From SIG440 sp045591035 (GTDB lineage Bacteria; Bacillota; Clostridia; Monoglobales; Monoglobaceae), in contig JAZNSG010000034.1 in assembly GCA_045591035.1 (NCBI GenBank), positions 1 through 26,717 of the forward strand: a stretch of 26,717 bases of DNA. Reading direction: 5' to 3'. Below, piece after piece: positions 13,127-20,361 of this stretch. Position 1 is the first letter of the stretch. Every line of letters starts with the position of its first letter. Under the pieces are notes generated by a model. It was not told where the DNA came from. It did no database searches and saw only the letters and a list, made by a program, of their open reading frames with translations. A program made the position numbers and the translations under genes.

Positions 13127-15061
13127 CTACACCGCCATATGATTTGTAAGTGCTGCCATTGTTCTCAAATCTACAATGCAATACTCAGGCAGATTAACAG
13201 CAACAACAGCCTTTGCCATCGGCGGACATACTGCATTTCCGCATCGTGCCACCTGTTGGCTCTTTGGATAAGGCTTACCGGTATAATCGTGGTCGATAAT
13301 ATAATCTTCCGGGAAACCTTGCGCCCTATATAACTCTGCAGGGGTCAGCATTCGCAATCCAACGTCTGATATAAAATAATCAACACCGCCTATTGTAAGG
13401 ATAAGAATTTCATCCTCTGCAATGTTATATCCGCAGTAGGTATTAAGCATATCCCTTACCTGCGGCCAGAACTTCAAATCGTTTAATCCATTAATCTTTT
13501 CAAGTCGTGTGCAAACAGTTCCGAACTCGCCCACACTTGTAGTTATGGTCCTTAACGGATTGTTTACATCCTGCCCGATATCCTGTCCCTTAAATTCCGT
13601 TATATGAGCAAGCGTTATGCCCTCACGGTCTTTGGATGTAATTGTTCTCATTGGGTCATTAACATCTATTCCATCTTGAGCGTTGCCATAGTATTCTGTG
13701 AGATATCCAAGAGTGACCCCCTCACGGATTTCTGTTGTGACTGTATGTAATGGTTCTTTGGGGCTGTGATAATGGTCGCCCTTGAAATACTGTGTAAGAT
13801 GCGCAGCTGCTATACCATATCTTCCCGAACCATCAACTGTCATTAATGGCTTTTCAAATCCGCTTGCACGGACCTCTTTGTCGCTTTGCTCCTGGTGATA
13901 TTGAATAAGGGTGGGTGATATTAAACAAGCCTCTGCTTTTGATACAATTGTTGGCACGGGTTCCTGCATGCCTCTTATTCTATCCCCGCCGCCTGTTTGT
14001 CCTATTTGCATTAGATGTGGAGTAATCAACATTTGAGCGCCTGCTGTTGTGATAGTGTTAATAGGTTCTCTTATATCTGTTCCGCTTGCGCCCGAATGAT
14101 TATGCATATGTAATGGTGCCAATACCGGGTCACACACTCCATATCCGTGCTTTGCTGTTACTGTTCCAAGAGGCTGTTCAATGTCTGATACCCTGTCAGC
14201 TCCGCCATGGTTGACCTGAACGATAAAAGGCTTCTGACTTTTGATAACAAACTTATCCATCCCTCTTGCAATCCGACGCATTGTGTTATCCTTCAAAGGC
14301 CGCATAGCTTTAAGGCCATACTTTTCTTTAATCTGTGCTGAACTCTCGAAGATTGACGGACAAGGCAAACTCCAATCAATTATCTCTGCAGCTGAAACCC
14401 ACGGCTTACACTTGCCGGATTTAACCTCTTCGCTATCTCTTGGCGCGTGAGTTCTTTCGGGCCATACAATCGGTTTACCGTCACATCTTGCCACAAGGAC
14501 AAATCTCTTTCGTGTTGTCGGTGCTCCGTAATCCGCTGCCACAAGCTCGCGGTACTCGATTTCATACCCCAAAGCTTCAAGCTGACTAAACCATTTATCA
14601 AAGGTTTCTCCGGCTCTGGCTTTAATAGGTTTACCCTTTCGCACAGGTCCCCAGGTCTTAAATTCTTCCACATTTTCAAGGATAATCACTCTCGGTCTTA
14701 CCGTTCCTGCCCATTTCAGAACAATCCACGCAAGCCCTCTGATATTTTTATCTACAAGAGCCGCGCCCTTTGCCTTGCTGAAATGCTTGCAGTCCGGAGA
14801 GAACCAGGCAAGCCCTACAGGTCTGCCGGCACAAATTTCAACCGGGTCAATATTCCAGACACTATCCTGTAAATGCAAGGTATACGGATGATTGGTTTTG
14901 TGCATTAATATCGCAGCCGGGTCGTGATTGATAGCAATGGTCACATTCTGTCCTATTGCCAATTCAATCCCTGTGGATGCACCGCCACCCCCGGCGAAAT
15001 TATCAACTATTATTTCATCCAAAAGGTTTATCTGTCCCTTTGGTCTTGTTTGGGTTTTCAT
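13127..15061 (-). CDS. C5-cytosine DNA methyltransferase with internal repeats
   Basis: This 644-aa protein is a C5-cytosine methyltransferase. Motif I is FAGGGGASTG (residues 22-31), the catalytic Cys is Cys91 in FSPDCKHFS (PDC in place of the usual PCQ), motif VI is ENV (129-131), motif VIII is RKRFVLV (184-190), and the C-terminal motifs include GNAVCPPMAKAV (608-619). Between about 290 and 515, in the target-recognition region, there are seven copies of a P-[LIVM]-x-T-[IV]-like motif at prolines 297, 333, 368, 405, 437, 470 and 502, spaced 32-37 residues apart. No restriction nuclease is nearby, so it probably protects phage DNA or marks it. It overlaps the initiator gene by 4 bp. Confidence 0.9.
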   Translation of the reverse strand: MKTQTRPKGQINLLDEIIVDNFAGGGGASTGIELAIGQNVTIAINHDPAAILMHKTNHPYTLHLQDSVWNIDPVEICAGRPVGLAWFSPDCKHFSKAKGAALVDKNIRGLAWIVLKWAGTVRPRVIILENVEEFKTWGPVRKGKPIKARAGETFDKWFSQLEALGYEIEYRELVAADYGAPTTRKRFVLVARCDGKPIVWPERTHAPRDSEEVKSGKCKPWVSAAEIIDWSLPCPSIFESSAQIKEKYGLKAMRPLKDNTMRRIARGMDKFVIKSQKPFIVQVNHGGADRVSDIEQPLGTVTAKHGYGVCDPVLAPLHMHNHSGASGTDIREPINTITTAGAQMLITPHLMQIGQTGGGDRIRGMQEPVPTIVSKAEACLISPTLIQYHQEQSDKEVRASGFEKPLMTVDGSGRYGIAAAHLTQYFKGDHYHSPKEPLHTVTTEIREGVTLGYLTEYYGNAQDGIDVNDPMRTITSKDREGITLAHITEFKGQDIGQDVNNPLRTITTSVGEFGTVCTRLEKINGLNDLKFWPQVRDMLNTYCGYNIAEDEILILTIGGVDYFISDVGLRMLTPAELYRAQGFPEDYIIDHDYTGKPYPKSQQVARCGNAVCPPMAKAVVAVNLPEYCIVDLRTMAALTNHMAV

Positions 15062-15957
15062 TCCTCGACTCCTTCCCCAAGCATCTCTGCAAGAATCTTT
15101 TCGGGCGTGATGTCAATTGTGTTTGTGTCGTTATAGTTATCAAACTTTGACTTTTTACCGCCTTTGTTTGCCCTTTCAACCTTTTTAGCATTCTCTATAC
15201 GGTCTGCCTGAGCTCGGTTATATTCATCAAGGGTCTTTATGTCTGCGTCCATATTCCCTCTGATAGCAGCCTTTATATATGACCACGTGCGTTTACCTTG
15301 CTCACAAGCATATTCAATTAGCCTCACAATCAAGGAGCCTTCCACACCGTTCTCAATAAAGAAATCAATTCCATCCCTTACTGCAGGAGTTGCAATCCCA
15401 ATAAGCTGTTCGTATTTATGAAATACGGCGATAGCCGGGTCGGGTGCAGTTGCGACACTATCTTCTGTCTTATCTATATAATCTATATAATCTATTTTAT
15501 CTATCTTATCTATTTGTTTTTGCTCGTTAGTATTTTCCCCTTGAATGTTAACATTTTCATAAATAATGTTAACATCTTTAAGAATTTGGGTAATATCAAT
15601 TAGAAGATACCGCATAATTACTGTAACTTCTTTGTGGCGTTTCATCATATTGAAGTGTCTTTTCTGAATTCCTGTAGATGTCAGTATGCTATATTTGTCA
15701 AACATACCGGCATCAAAGAGACCTCTTCTTTTTGCCGCCGACACTATTTCCGACACAAGGTTGTGACCTACTCTTATATCCTGAGCAAACAACAACTCCA
15801 CGTCTCTTGTCCATTCAATGTAATAACCATCTGTGTTGTATATTTTCTGCCACAATTTGACAATTACACCAAATCCCGTTATTCCAAATTCCGCCTCAAT
15901 GAGTCTCATTTTGTCATCAAGGTTTAAATCAAGGGGAAAGTATGACTTGTTTGCCAT
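15058..15957 (-). CDS. DnaD-like replication initiation protein (DUF4373 N-terminal domain)
   Basis: This 299-aa protein has an N-terminal winged-helix DUF4373/Lin1244-type region (YFPLDLNLDDKMRLIEAEFG, then KLWQKIYNTDGYYIEW) and a C-terminal DnaD/DnaB2-like helical part (GSLIVRLIEYACEQGKRTWS, then YIKAAIRGN). It would load the host helicase at the phage origin. Between the domains lies a low-complexity ID-K/Y repeat encoded by five 9-bp units at 15469-15513. GGAGGAATAGTC precedes the ATG. It sits between rusA and the methyltransferase, as in other Firmicutes phage replication modules. Confidence 0.75.
   Translation of the reverse strand: MANKSYFPLDLNLDDKMRLIEAEFGITGFGVIVKLWQKIYNTDGYYIEWTRDVELLFAQDIRVGHNLVSEIVSAAKRRGLFDAGMFDKYSILTSTGIQKRHFNMMKRHKEVTVIMRYLLIDITQILKDVNIIYENVNIQGENTNEQKQIDKIDKIDYIDYIDKTEDSVATAPDPAIAVFHKYEQLIGIATPAVRDGIDFFIENGVEGSLIVRLIEYACEQGKRTWSYIKAAIRGNMDADIKTLDEYNRAQADRIENAKKVERANKGGKKSKFDNYNDTNTIDITPEKILAEMLGEGVEE
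15469..15513 (-). repeat. Five 9-bp tandem repeats in the initiator gene (possible origin iterons)
   Basis: Read on the minus strand, five adjacent 9-bp units follow ATAGAT[AT]A[AGT]: ATAGATAAG, ATAGATAAA, ATAGATTAT, ATAGATTAT, ATAGATAAG. They are in frame and encode ID followed by K or Y in each unit. Origins of several phages lie inside the initiator gene as iterons (lambda O), so this AT-rich array could be the origin. Confidence 0.6.
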
Positions 15958-15959
15958 GA

Positions 15960-16322
15960 CTATTCCTCCAAATTTATTATTTCAATTTCAGTTCTGGGGT
16001 TGAGCTTATCAACCCCGCCTTTACCAAGTTGTAATGTTACTACATCAAAGTTATCATCCTTAAGGACCTTTTCTTTTACAAGTGGGTCAAGAATCATCTT
16101 GCCGCTATAGTTGTCCGGGTCTCGTCTGTGATTATCTTTGAAGAAGTAATTAATCTTAACCAGTGCTTTCTCTAGCGGTTTTTTCGGTTTTTCAGCTTTG
16201 CATAATGCAGCTTTAATCAACCAATGCCACCGCACTTTCTGTAGCCTATAATCGTTAAAATTATGGCTGTTCCCCATATATTCATTATTGCTCGGCGGTA
16301 TATCGTTTACTGTTATCTTCAT
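15960..16322 (-). CDS. rusA: RusA-like Holliday junction resolvase
   Basis: This 120-aa protein matches RusA resolvases. HRRDPDNYSGKMILDPLV contains Asp68, Asp70 and Asp79, the metal-binding acids, and KDDNFD adds Asp89/90. RusA cuts four-way junctions made during recombination and replication, acting as a dimer. Its ATG overlaps the ssb stop by one base (TAATG). The size matches the family (about 120 aa). Confidence 0.85.
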   Translation of the reverse strand: MKITVNDIPPSNNEYMGNSHNFNDYRLQKVRWHWLIKAALCKAEKPKKPLEKALVKINYFFKDNHRRDPDNYSGKMILDPLVKEKVLKDDNFDVVTLQLGKGGVDKLNPRTEIEIINLEE

Positions 16323-16714
16323 TAGAACGGCATATCCTCCGGCATTTCAAGGGGAGTAAAATCCTCATTGTTATCAGCCTCATTATCTGCTGTATCAGTT
16401 TCCTTTTTGCTGTCCCCAAAGGCAACTTCGTTCACAACAACCTCTGTGGCATAATTTTTTTTGCCGTCTTGGCCCTCCCAGGACCTTGACTGTATTCTGC
16501 CAATTACAACAATCATTCTGCCTTTGGAAAAATATTTATTGACAAATTCAGCAGTTTTGTTCCACGCAACACAGTTAATAAAGTCCGTTGTCTGATTCTC
16601 TCCTGAACCGCTATTTATAGCAATAGAAAAACTGCAAACAGGAGTACCGCTGCCGGTATGTCTCAGCTCAGGGTCACGGGTTAAGCGCCCCATCAGGATT
16701 GCTTTGTTTATCAT
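16322..16714 (-). CDS. ssb: Single-stranded DNA-binding protein
   Basis: This 130-aa protein has an OB fold (residues 1-105, beginning MINKAILMGRLTRDPELRHT with FINCVAWNKTAEFVNKYFSKG), then an acidic linker and the conserved C-terminal tip EDMPF for partner docking. It protects single-stranded DNA during recombination and replication. Its start lies inside the end of the reverse transcriptase gene (41-bp overlap in another frame), so RT and SSB are translated from one transcript. The overlap is unusual for a core replication gene. Confidence 0.92.
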   Translation of the reverse strand: MINKAILMGRLTRDPELRHTGSGTPVCSFSIAINSGSGENQTTDFINCVAWNKTAEFVNKYFSKGRMIVVIGRIQSRSWEGQDGKKNYATEVVVNEVAFGDSKKETDTADNEADNNEDFTPLEMPEDMPF

Positions 16715-17747
16715 TTATCTTCACATCCTTTAAAATCTCATTTATTTTCAAGTCCATAGCTTTGGCTAAGTTATAACAATTACCGTGTGATATGTGATTC
16801 TTCCAGGCGTTATAAGATGCATAGAACTTCTCCAAAGGTAATTTACCTTCAACAACTAACCTTGCCATCCTGGTATACTTTTTTTGAGCATTCCTCTTAT
16901 TCTGATTCTTCAGTTTGCGGATAACCTTACCATTCTTCGTTATGTAGGTATGAAATCCAAGATAGCTTACACCATTTTTAAAAGGTGATATTTGAGTTTT
17001 GCCGTTAAGACTCAAATCCAATGTGTCTAAAAAGTTCTTTATAACCTCAAGGCAATGTTTAAGGTATTCCTTGCTTGGATGTATCAAATAAAAATCGTCC
17101 ATGTATCTGCCATAATACTCAATTCCCAGCTCATACTTGATAAGCTTGTCCATACCGTCTAAATACAAAAGCGCAAGGCCCTGGTTAATTTGATTTCCCA
17201 AAGGTATTCCTTTGCCCTCTGTGCTGTCTATAAAGAGATTACAGAGCCAACAAATATCCATATCACTGAAATGGTATCCAACAATATCCTTAAGCTGTTC
17301 GTGGGATATACTGTAGAAAAACTTTGATATATCGCATTTAAGGATATATCCTTCGAATCCATATCGTTTATAAAAGGCTTTCATTTGCTCACTCAGTCGG
17401 TTAAGCCCAAATAGTGTACCTTTACCCTTCTGCCCAGCGCAGTTATCATAAATAAATATCTCCTGCATCCGGGGAAGAAGCACATTATCACATAAACTGT
17501 GTTGTACGACCTTATCTTTAAAAGATGTTGTTTCAATGATTCTCTCTTTCGGTTCGTAAACCTTAAATTCATTGTAGGCTGATATCTTATATGTTTTTGT
17601 TTTCAGCTGCTCTATCAGGGCATTTATACCGTCCAGAGCCATAACACTGAATTTCGCTGAGCTCTTTTTAAAGCCTTTGCCGCATTTTGATTTGCGGTAC
17701 GCCTTGTACATATTTCCAAAATCAACGACTTTTTCAAAATCAGTCAT
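16674..17747 (-). CDS. DGR reverse transcriptase
   Basis: This 357-aa reverse transcriptase is of the DGR type. Motif A is KCDISKFFYSI (Asp139), motif 4 is IPLGNQINQ (181-189), where most DGR RTs have SQ and this one has NQ, and the catalytic box is YMDD (215-218). The later motifs (GVSYLGFHTYITKNGKV) and the basic C-terminus fit. It copies the template RNA with errors at adenines. I start at the ATG at 17747 (MTDFEKVVDF), preceded by AAAAGGA about 11 nt away. The open frame continues to 17939 through the template repeat only from a TTG without a ribosome site. It ends inside ssb. Confidence 0.9.
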   Translation of the reverse strand: MTDFEKVVDFGNMYKAYRKSKCGKGFKKSSAKFSVMALDGINALIEQLKTKTYKISAYNEFKVYEPKERIIETTSFKDKVVQHSLCDNVLLPRMQEIFIYDNCAGQKGKGTLFGLNRLSEQMKAFYKRYGFEGYILKCDISKFFYSISHEQLKDIVGYHFSDMDICWLCNLFIDSTEGKGIPLGNQINQGLALLYLDGMDKLIKYELGIEYYGRYMDDFYLIHPSKEYLKHCLEVIKNFLDTLDLSLNGKTQISPFKNGVSYLGFHTYITKNGKVIRKLKNQNKRNAQKKYTRMARLVVEGKLPLEKFYASYNAWKNHISHGNCYNLAKAMDLKINEILKDVKINDKQSNPDGALNP

Positions 17748-17855
17748 ACAACACAGTCCTTTTTGTTTATCTATCCAGTAGAAAGGTTGTGTGTTCTTTT
17801 GATGTGGGTGTTCTGATTTCGGCTTTTGCCTACTCTGTCTGACATTCCACCAATA

Positions 17856-17918
17856 CGGGCGCACACCGTTATTGTTGTTGTAGTTATTGTTGTTGATATT
17901 GCCGGACGGCGAAACGCA
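17856..17918 (-). repeat. DGR template repeat (TR), conserved 63-bp core
   Basis: Minus strand: TGCGTTTCGCCGTCCGGC, then an adenine-rich tract of AAC and AAT codons with ATC and TAC, then GGTGTGCGCCCG. It matches both variable regions at the ends and differs in the middle at adenines. It contains 20 adenines in the core. It lies in the 203-bp space between avd and the RT gene, the usual place. If translated in the frame of the targets it would read CVSPSG, then an Asn-rich tract, then GVRP. The true 5' and 3' limits may extend slightly further. Confidence 0.93.
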
Positions 17919-17950
17919 AAAGAAAAATACAACACACAACCTAAAATAAT

Positions 17951-18319
17951 TTATTTTCTCTCATTGGTTCTCCATGCAATAGCCATATACTTTACATCAG
18001 AGACCATTTTTGACCAATACCCTGCTGACTTATCATTCAGCAAATTCAGCTGCATAGACAATTCTATATAAAACAGCATTTCGTCACAGAATGTAATCGC
18101 CTCAGTTATCTTTTCGCACCTTGCATTTTTATTTGTGCCATTATGTATTCTGTTTGCTTCAAGCAAGGTTTCGTATATATCAAGGCTCTTAAGCTGTATT
18201 CTGTCTACAAGAGAATGTCTGTATTTCTTCGGGTATCGGTTACAATTTGATGTTAATTGAAAAGAATGTTTTGCAAGGTCTTTTGCCTTTACAATCACCT
18301 TCAATTCTGTGTCTGCCAT
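17951..18319 (-). CDS. avd: Accessory variability determinant (Avd)
   Basis: This 122-aa helical protein matches the Avd family, which forms a ring of four-helix bundles and binds the RT and template RNA. Landmarks are YPKKYRHSLVDRIQLKSLDI in the first helices, the YETLLEANRI segment, and the C-terminal YWSKMVSDVKYMAIAWRTNE. The gene starts 2 bp after VP1 with GAGG upstream, and the template repeat follows it, the classic order target-avd-TR-RT. Confidence 0.85.
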   Translation of the reverse strand: MADTELKVIVKAKDLAKHSFQLTSNCNRYPKKYRHSLVDRIQLKSLDIYETLLEANRIHNGTNKNARCEKITEAITFCDEMLFYIELSMQLNLLNDKSAGYWSKMVSDVKYMAIAWRTNERK

Positions 18320-18321
18320 TT

Positions 18322-18867
18322 TTATTCCTCACAAGATACAGAGATATCAGATACAAAAATCAAAAGCGGGAGCACACCGATAACGTAGTAGCAGCAATTG
18401 TCGTAGATATCGCCGGACGGCGAAACGCACTCAACCCTCCAACAGTCTTTATAATGCGGCTCAGCGCTAAATGGAGTAGCGAGCCACCACCAAGTATCAG
18501 GATTGTACTTGTCAAATATCTCCACGTTCTCTCTGTAAAAATCAAGAGTCGGGAGACTCACTTTTGATTTCATCGTTCCATAGGTTTTAAGACCATCAAG
18601 GGTTGTAAGGTCAGTTTCAAATTCGCAGACATTATCTTCGCCCACCGTTTCAACGATACCGGGCAGAAAATCTTTGTTTAATTTCTTCAGCACATCACTT
18701 TCGGTAAATTTATTGTTGTTTCCAAATACGCTGCGGAAAGCAATCTCTTTTGCTACCGCTACCGTCTGGCCGTCAGCTCCGCCGGGGAATTTTATAAACT
18801 CAACTCCGCCAACATCAAATACCTTTCCAATTTCTACTGCTTCAAGTATTTTTACAATTTTACTCAT
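18322..18867 (-). CDS. DGR variable protein 1 (DUF6273/C-type-lectin-like)
   Basis: This 181-aa protein ends in the variable region (residues 147-167, CVSPSGDIYDNCCYYVIGVLP) followed by a constant strand (SDISVS). The part before it (TWWWLATPF, with LKTYGTMKSKVSLPTLDFYR upstream) matches DUF6273-type C-type-lectin-like folds that DGRs diversify. There is no signal peptide or membrane segment, so it acts in the cytoplasm or in the virion. It is a paralogue of VP2 over most of its length. AAAGGAG lies 9 nt before the ATG. What it binds is unknown. Confidence 0.85.
   Translation of the reverse strand: MSKIVKILEAVEIGKVFDVGGVEFIKFPGGADGQTVAVAKEIAFRSVFGNNNKFTESDVLKKLNKDFLPGIVETVGEDNVCEFETDLTTLDGLKTYGTMKSKVSLPTLDFYRENVEIFDKYNPDTWWWLATPFSAEPHYKDCWRVECVSPSGDIYDNCCYYVIGVLPLLIFVSDISVSCEE
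18367..18429 (-). repeat. DGR variable region 1 (VR1)
   Basis: This 63-bp copy of the template core differs from it at 12 positions. Eleven are template adenines, including AAT to GAT, AAC to TGC, AAC to TAC and AAT to GTT. One is not: CGC to CTC (Arg to Leu) near the 3' end. It is in frame with the target gene. The adenine bias is the signature of DGR mutagenesis. Confidence 0.93.
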
Positions 18868-18894
18868 TTTATTTTTCTCCTTTAATTTTTAAAT

Positions 18895-19521
18895 TTATCT
18901 CGATACAAAGATATCAGATTTTAAGATACAAAACGGGCGCACACCGCCATTGAAGCGGTAGCTATTGTTGAGGATAAGGCCGGACGGCGAAACGCATTTA
19001 ACCCAGGAATCATCATCGTGCTTTGGTGTGCTGTAAGGTGTTACAAGCCACCACCATTTATTAAGCTTATGCTTGTCCAATATCTCAACCCAACGGCGAT
19101 AAAGGTCTGTTGTGAGAAGTGACATCCTCCGCTCCACTGTTCCGTAACATTTAAGTCCATCATCAGAAGTCAAATCAACTGTATGTATCAATAGATTTTC
19201 AAGTCCGATAATGTTGCCTATTTCAGTTGCAAATTGACTGCAGATATGGTCCACATTTGAGTCATTGAAATTGTTGCAGTTTCCAAATTCTTCACTTTCT
19301 CGGAGCAAGTCTTTAAGGATAACATTTGTACCGCCCTCGCAATGCTCCAAAACAATAAATTCATATTTGCCGATTTTGAATGTTTCACCTGCAGGAATGT
19401 CTGCAAGTTTACTTTGTGGATTACATCCGCAAGATTCTCCCCATACAACACTCTCCAGCTGTGAAATCTGCTCATCTGTCAATTCAATTTTCTGTCCTTT
19501 AAACATAATGTAATTCTCCAT
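18895..19521 (-). CDS. DGR variable protein 2 (DUF6273/C-type-lectin-like)
   Basis: This 208-aa protein is the second DGR target. Residues 176-196 are the variable region; before it lie DDGLKCYGTVERRMSLLTTD and KWWWLVTPYSTPKHD, the same elements as in VP1. The N-terminal part has GETFKIGKYEFIVLEHCEGG, as in DUF6273 domains, and a short ELTDEQISQLESVVWGESCG segment not seen in VP1. There is no secretion signal. AAAGGA lies before the ATG. It is the first gene of the DGR block, directly after the HNH-like gene, so it shares the early transcript. Confidence 0.85.
   Translation of the reverse strand: MENYIMFKGQKIELTDEQISQLESVVWGESCGCNPQSKLADIPAGETFKIGKYEFIVLEHCEGGTNVILKDLLRESEEFGNCNNFNDSNVDHICSQFATEIGNIIGLENLLIHTVDLTSDDGLKCYGTVERRMSLLTTDLYRRWVEILDKHKLNKWWWLVTPYSTPKHDDDSWVKCVSPSGLILNNSYRFNGGVRPFCILKSDIFVSR
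18934..18996 (-). repeat. DGR variable region 2 (VR2)
   Basis: This 63-bp copy differs from the template core at 11 positions, all at template adenines (for example AAT to CTT, AAC to CTC, AAC to CGC, AAC to TTC, AAC to GGC). The flanking TGCGTTTCGCCGTCCGGC and GGTGTGCGCCCG are unchanged. Its pattern of changes is different from VR1, so the two were diversified separately. Confidence 0.94.
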
Positions 19522-19535
19522 AATAAATTTCCTTT

Positions 19536-19814
19536 CTATAAAAAGCTCTGCCCTATCAGGGCTATAAATTCTTCTCTGGTGTGCGTTTCTTCAAACTTAC
19601 GCTGACATTGTTGTTTTAAATACAGGTCAAGTTCTGAATTAAAATGCACCCCGTAATCACTCATATTGTGCCAATCCGCGCGAAGCCACACTTTAAATCC
19701 ATATTTCTCACTTATCTTTCGACTCGGCCCCATAAAAACGTGATGTTCATGCAAGTCTAACGGTGAGCCGGTTACATAACAGACCTTTTCATCCTGAAGG
19801 ATGCTTTTAGCCAT
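19536..19814 (-). CDS. HNH-like / phage recombination-associated protein
   Basis: This 92-aa protein contains DLHEHHVFMGPSRK (His22, His24, His25) and WLRADWHNMSDYGVHFN (His49, His57), a pattern like small HNH/Ref-type nucleases or structural zinc proteins of phage recombination modules. The short Cys12 segment (KVCYVTGSP) could add to a metal site. The start overlaps the NinB-like gene by 8 bp, after GAGAGG. Nuclease activity is inferred from the histidine pattern only. Confidence 0.6.
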   Translation of the reverse strand: MAKSILQDEKVCYVTGSPLDLHEHHVFMGPSRKISEKYGFKVWLRADWHNMSDYGVHFNSELDLYLKQQCQRKFEETHTREEFIALIGQSFL

Positions 19815-20361
19815 TCACAACCTCTCTTTCCCAAAGACTTAACATATCCGCAATTTCATCAGGAGTTTTTGTGTTTATTCCTAAAATATTACAGTCGTGT
19901 ATAATGTTGTCAATAAGTCTTGCCATCTGTTTCGTATTATAGGAACTGCTGCCATAATATAAAGCCATTTCAACCATTCCTTTTTCATCTGCGGGACCAA
20001 TCCTCTGAGCAATCCATCCCATACCGTGAAGAGACCAGCTATGTGTAATCGTGCCAACCGCAGCTTCGTTAATCGATATAGGCTGAAAAACGCCAACCCT
20101 TTGAATCTGTTTCAAATAAACTTCTTCTTTGGTTATTCCTTGGTTTTCGGCTATTTTATCCATCAGAACCCAAGCATACGCATTGGCGCTGTTGCTCCTT
20201 TTCGGTCTGTATGGTTTGACCTCGATTGACAGCTTGTCTCGCGCTTTAAGCTTATCGTATTCAGCAAGAAGGACCGCTTTTTCGTCAATCTCAAGTACCA
20301 GCTGAGGTTTGCCCGAAAGAAAGGCCAGGTTTAAATCTTTAATACGGCCCTTCAGTTTCAT
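19807..20361 (-). CDS. NinB-like recombination protein
   Basis: This 184-aa protein contains KPYRPKRSNSANAYAWVLMD then KIAENQGITKEEVYLKQIQR, the signature I associate with NinB/Orf-like phage recombination mediators, which help RecFOR-type loading on single-stranded DNA. The rest is helical. GGAGGCATAAGAG precedes the ATG, which lies inside the helicase end (23-bp overlap). Its place between helicase and SSB supports a recombination role. Confidence 0.65.
   Translation of the reverse strand: MKLKGRIKDLNLAFLSGKPQLVLEIDEKAVLLAEYDKLKARDKLSIEVKPYRPKRSNSANAYAWVLMDKIAENQGITKEEVYLKQIQRVGVFQPISINEAAVGTITHSWSLHGMGWIAQRIGPADEKGMVEMALYYGSSSYNTKQMARLIDNIIHDCNILGINTKTPDEIADMLSLWEREVVNG

Noticed and set aside
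13127..15061. A full restriction-modification system.
   Set aside because: No restriction enzyme or specificity gene is next to the methyltransferase; neighbours are replication and small phage genes.
15469..15513. The 9-bp tandem repeats as a CRISPR array.
   Set aside because: The units are 9 bp without spacers and are in frame inside a gene.
16674..17747. The reverse transcriptase as a group II intron, retron or abortive-infection RT.
   Set aside because: There is no intron RNA or maturase domain and no retron RNA signal that I can see, and the adjacent avd, template repeat and two matching variable regions are decisive for a DGR.
17748..17939. An open frame joins the template repeat to the reverse transcriptase, as a 64-residue Asn-rich N-terminal extension.
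   Set aside because: It could only start at a TTG without a ribosome site, while the ATG at 17747 has a good one. Template repeats are RNA templates, and the open frame probably follows from sharing the target gene's frame.
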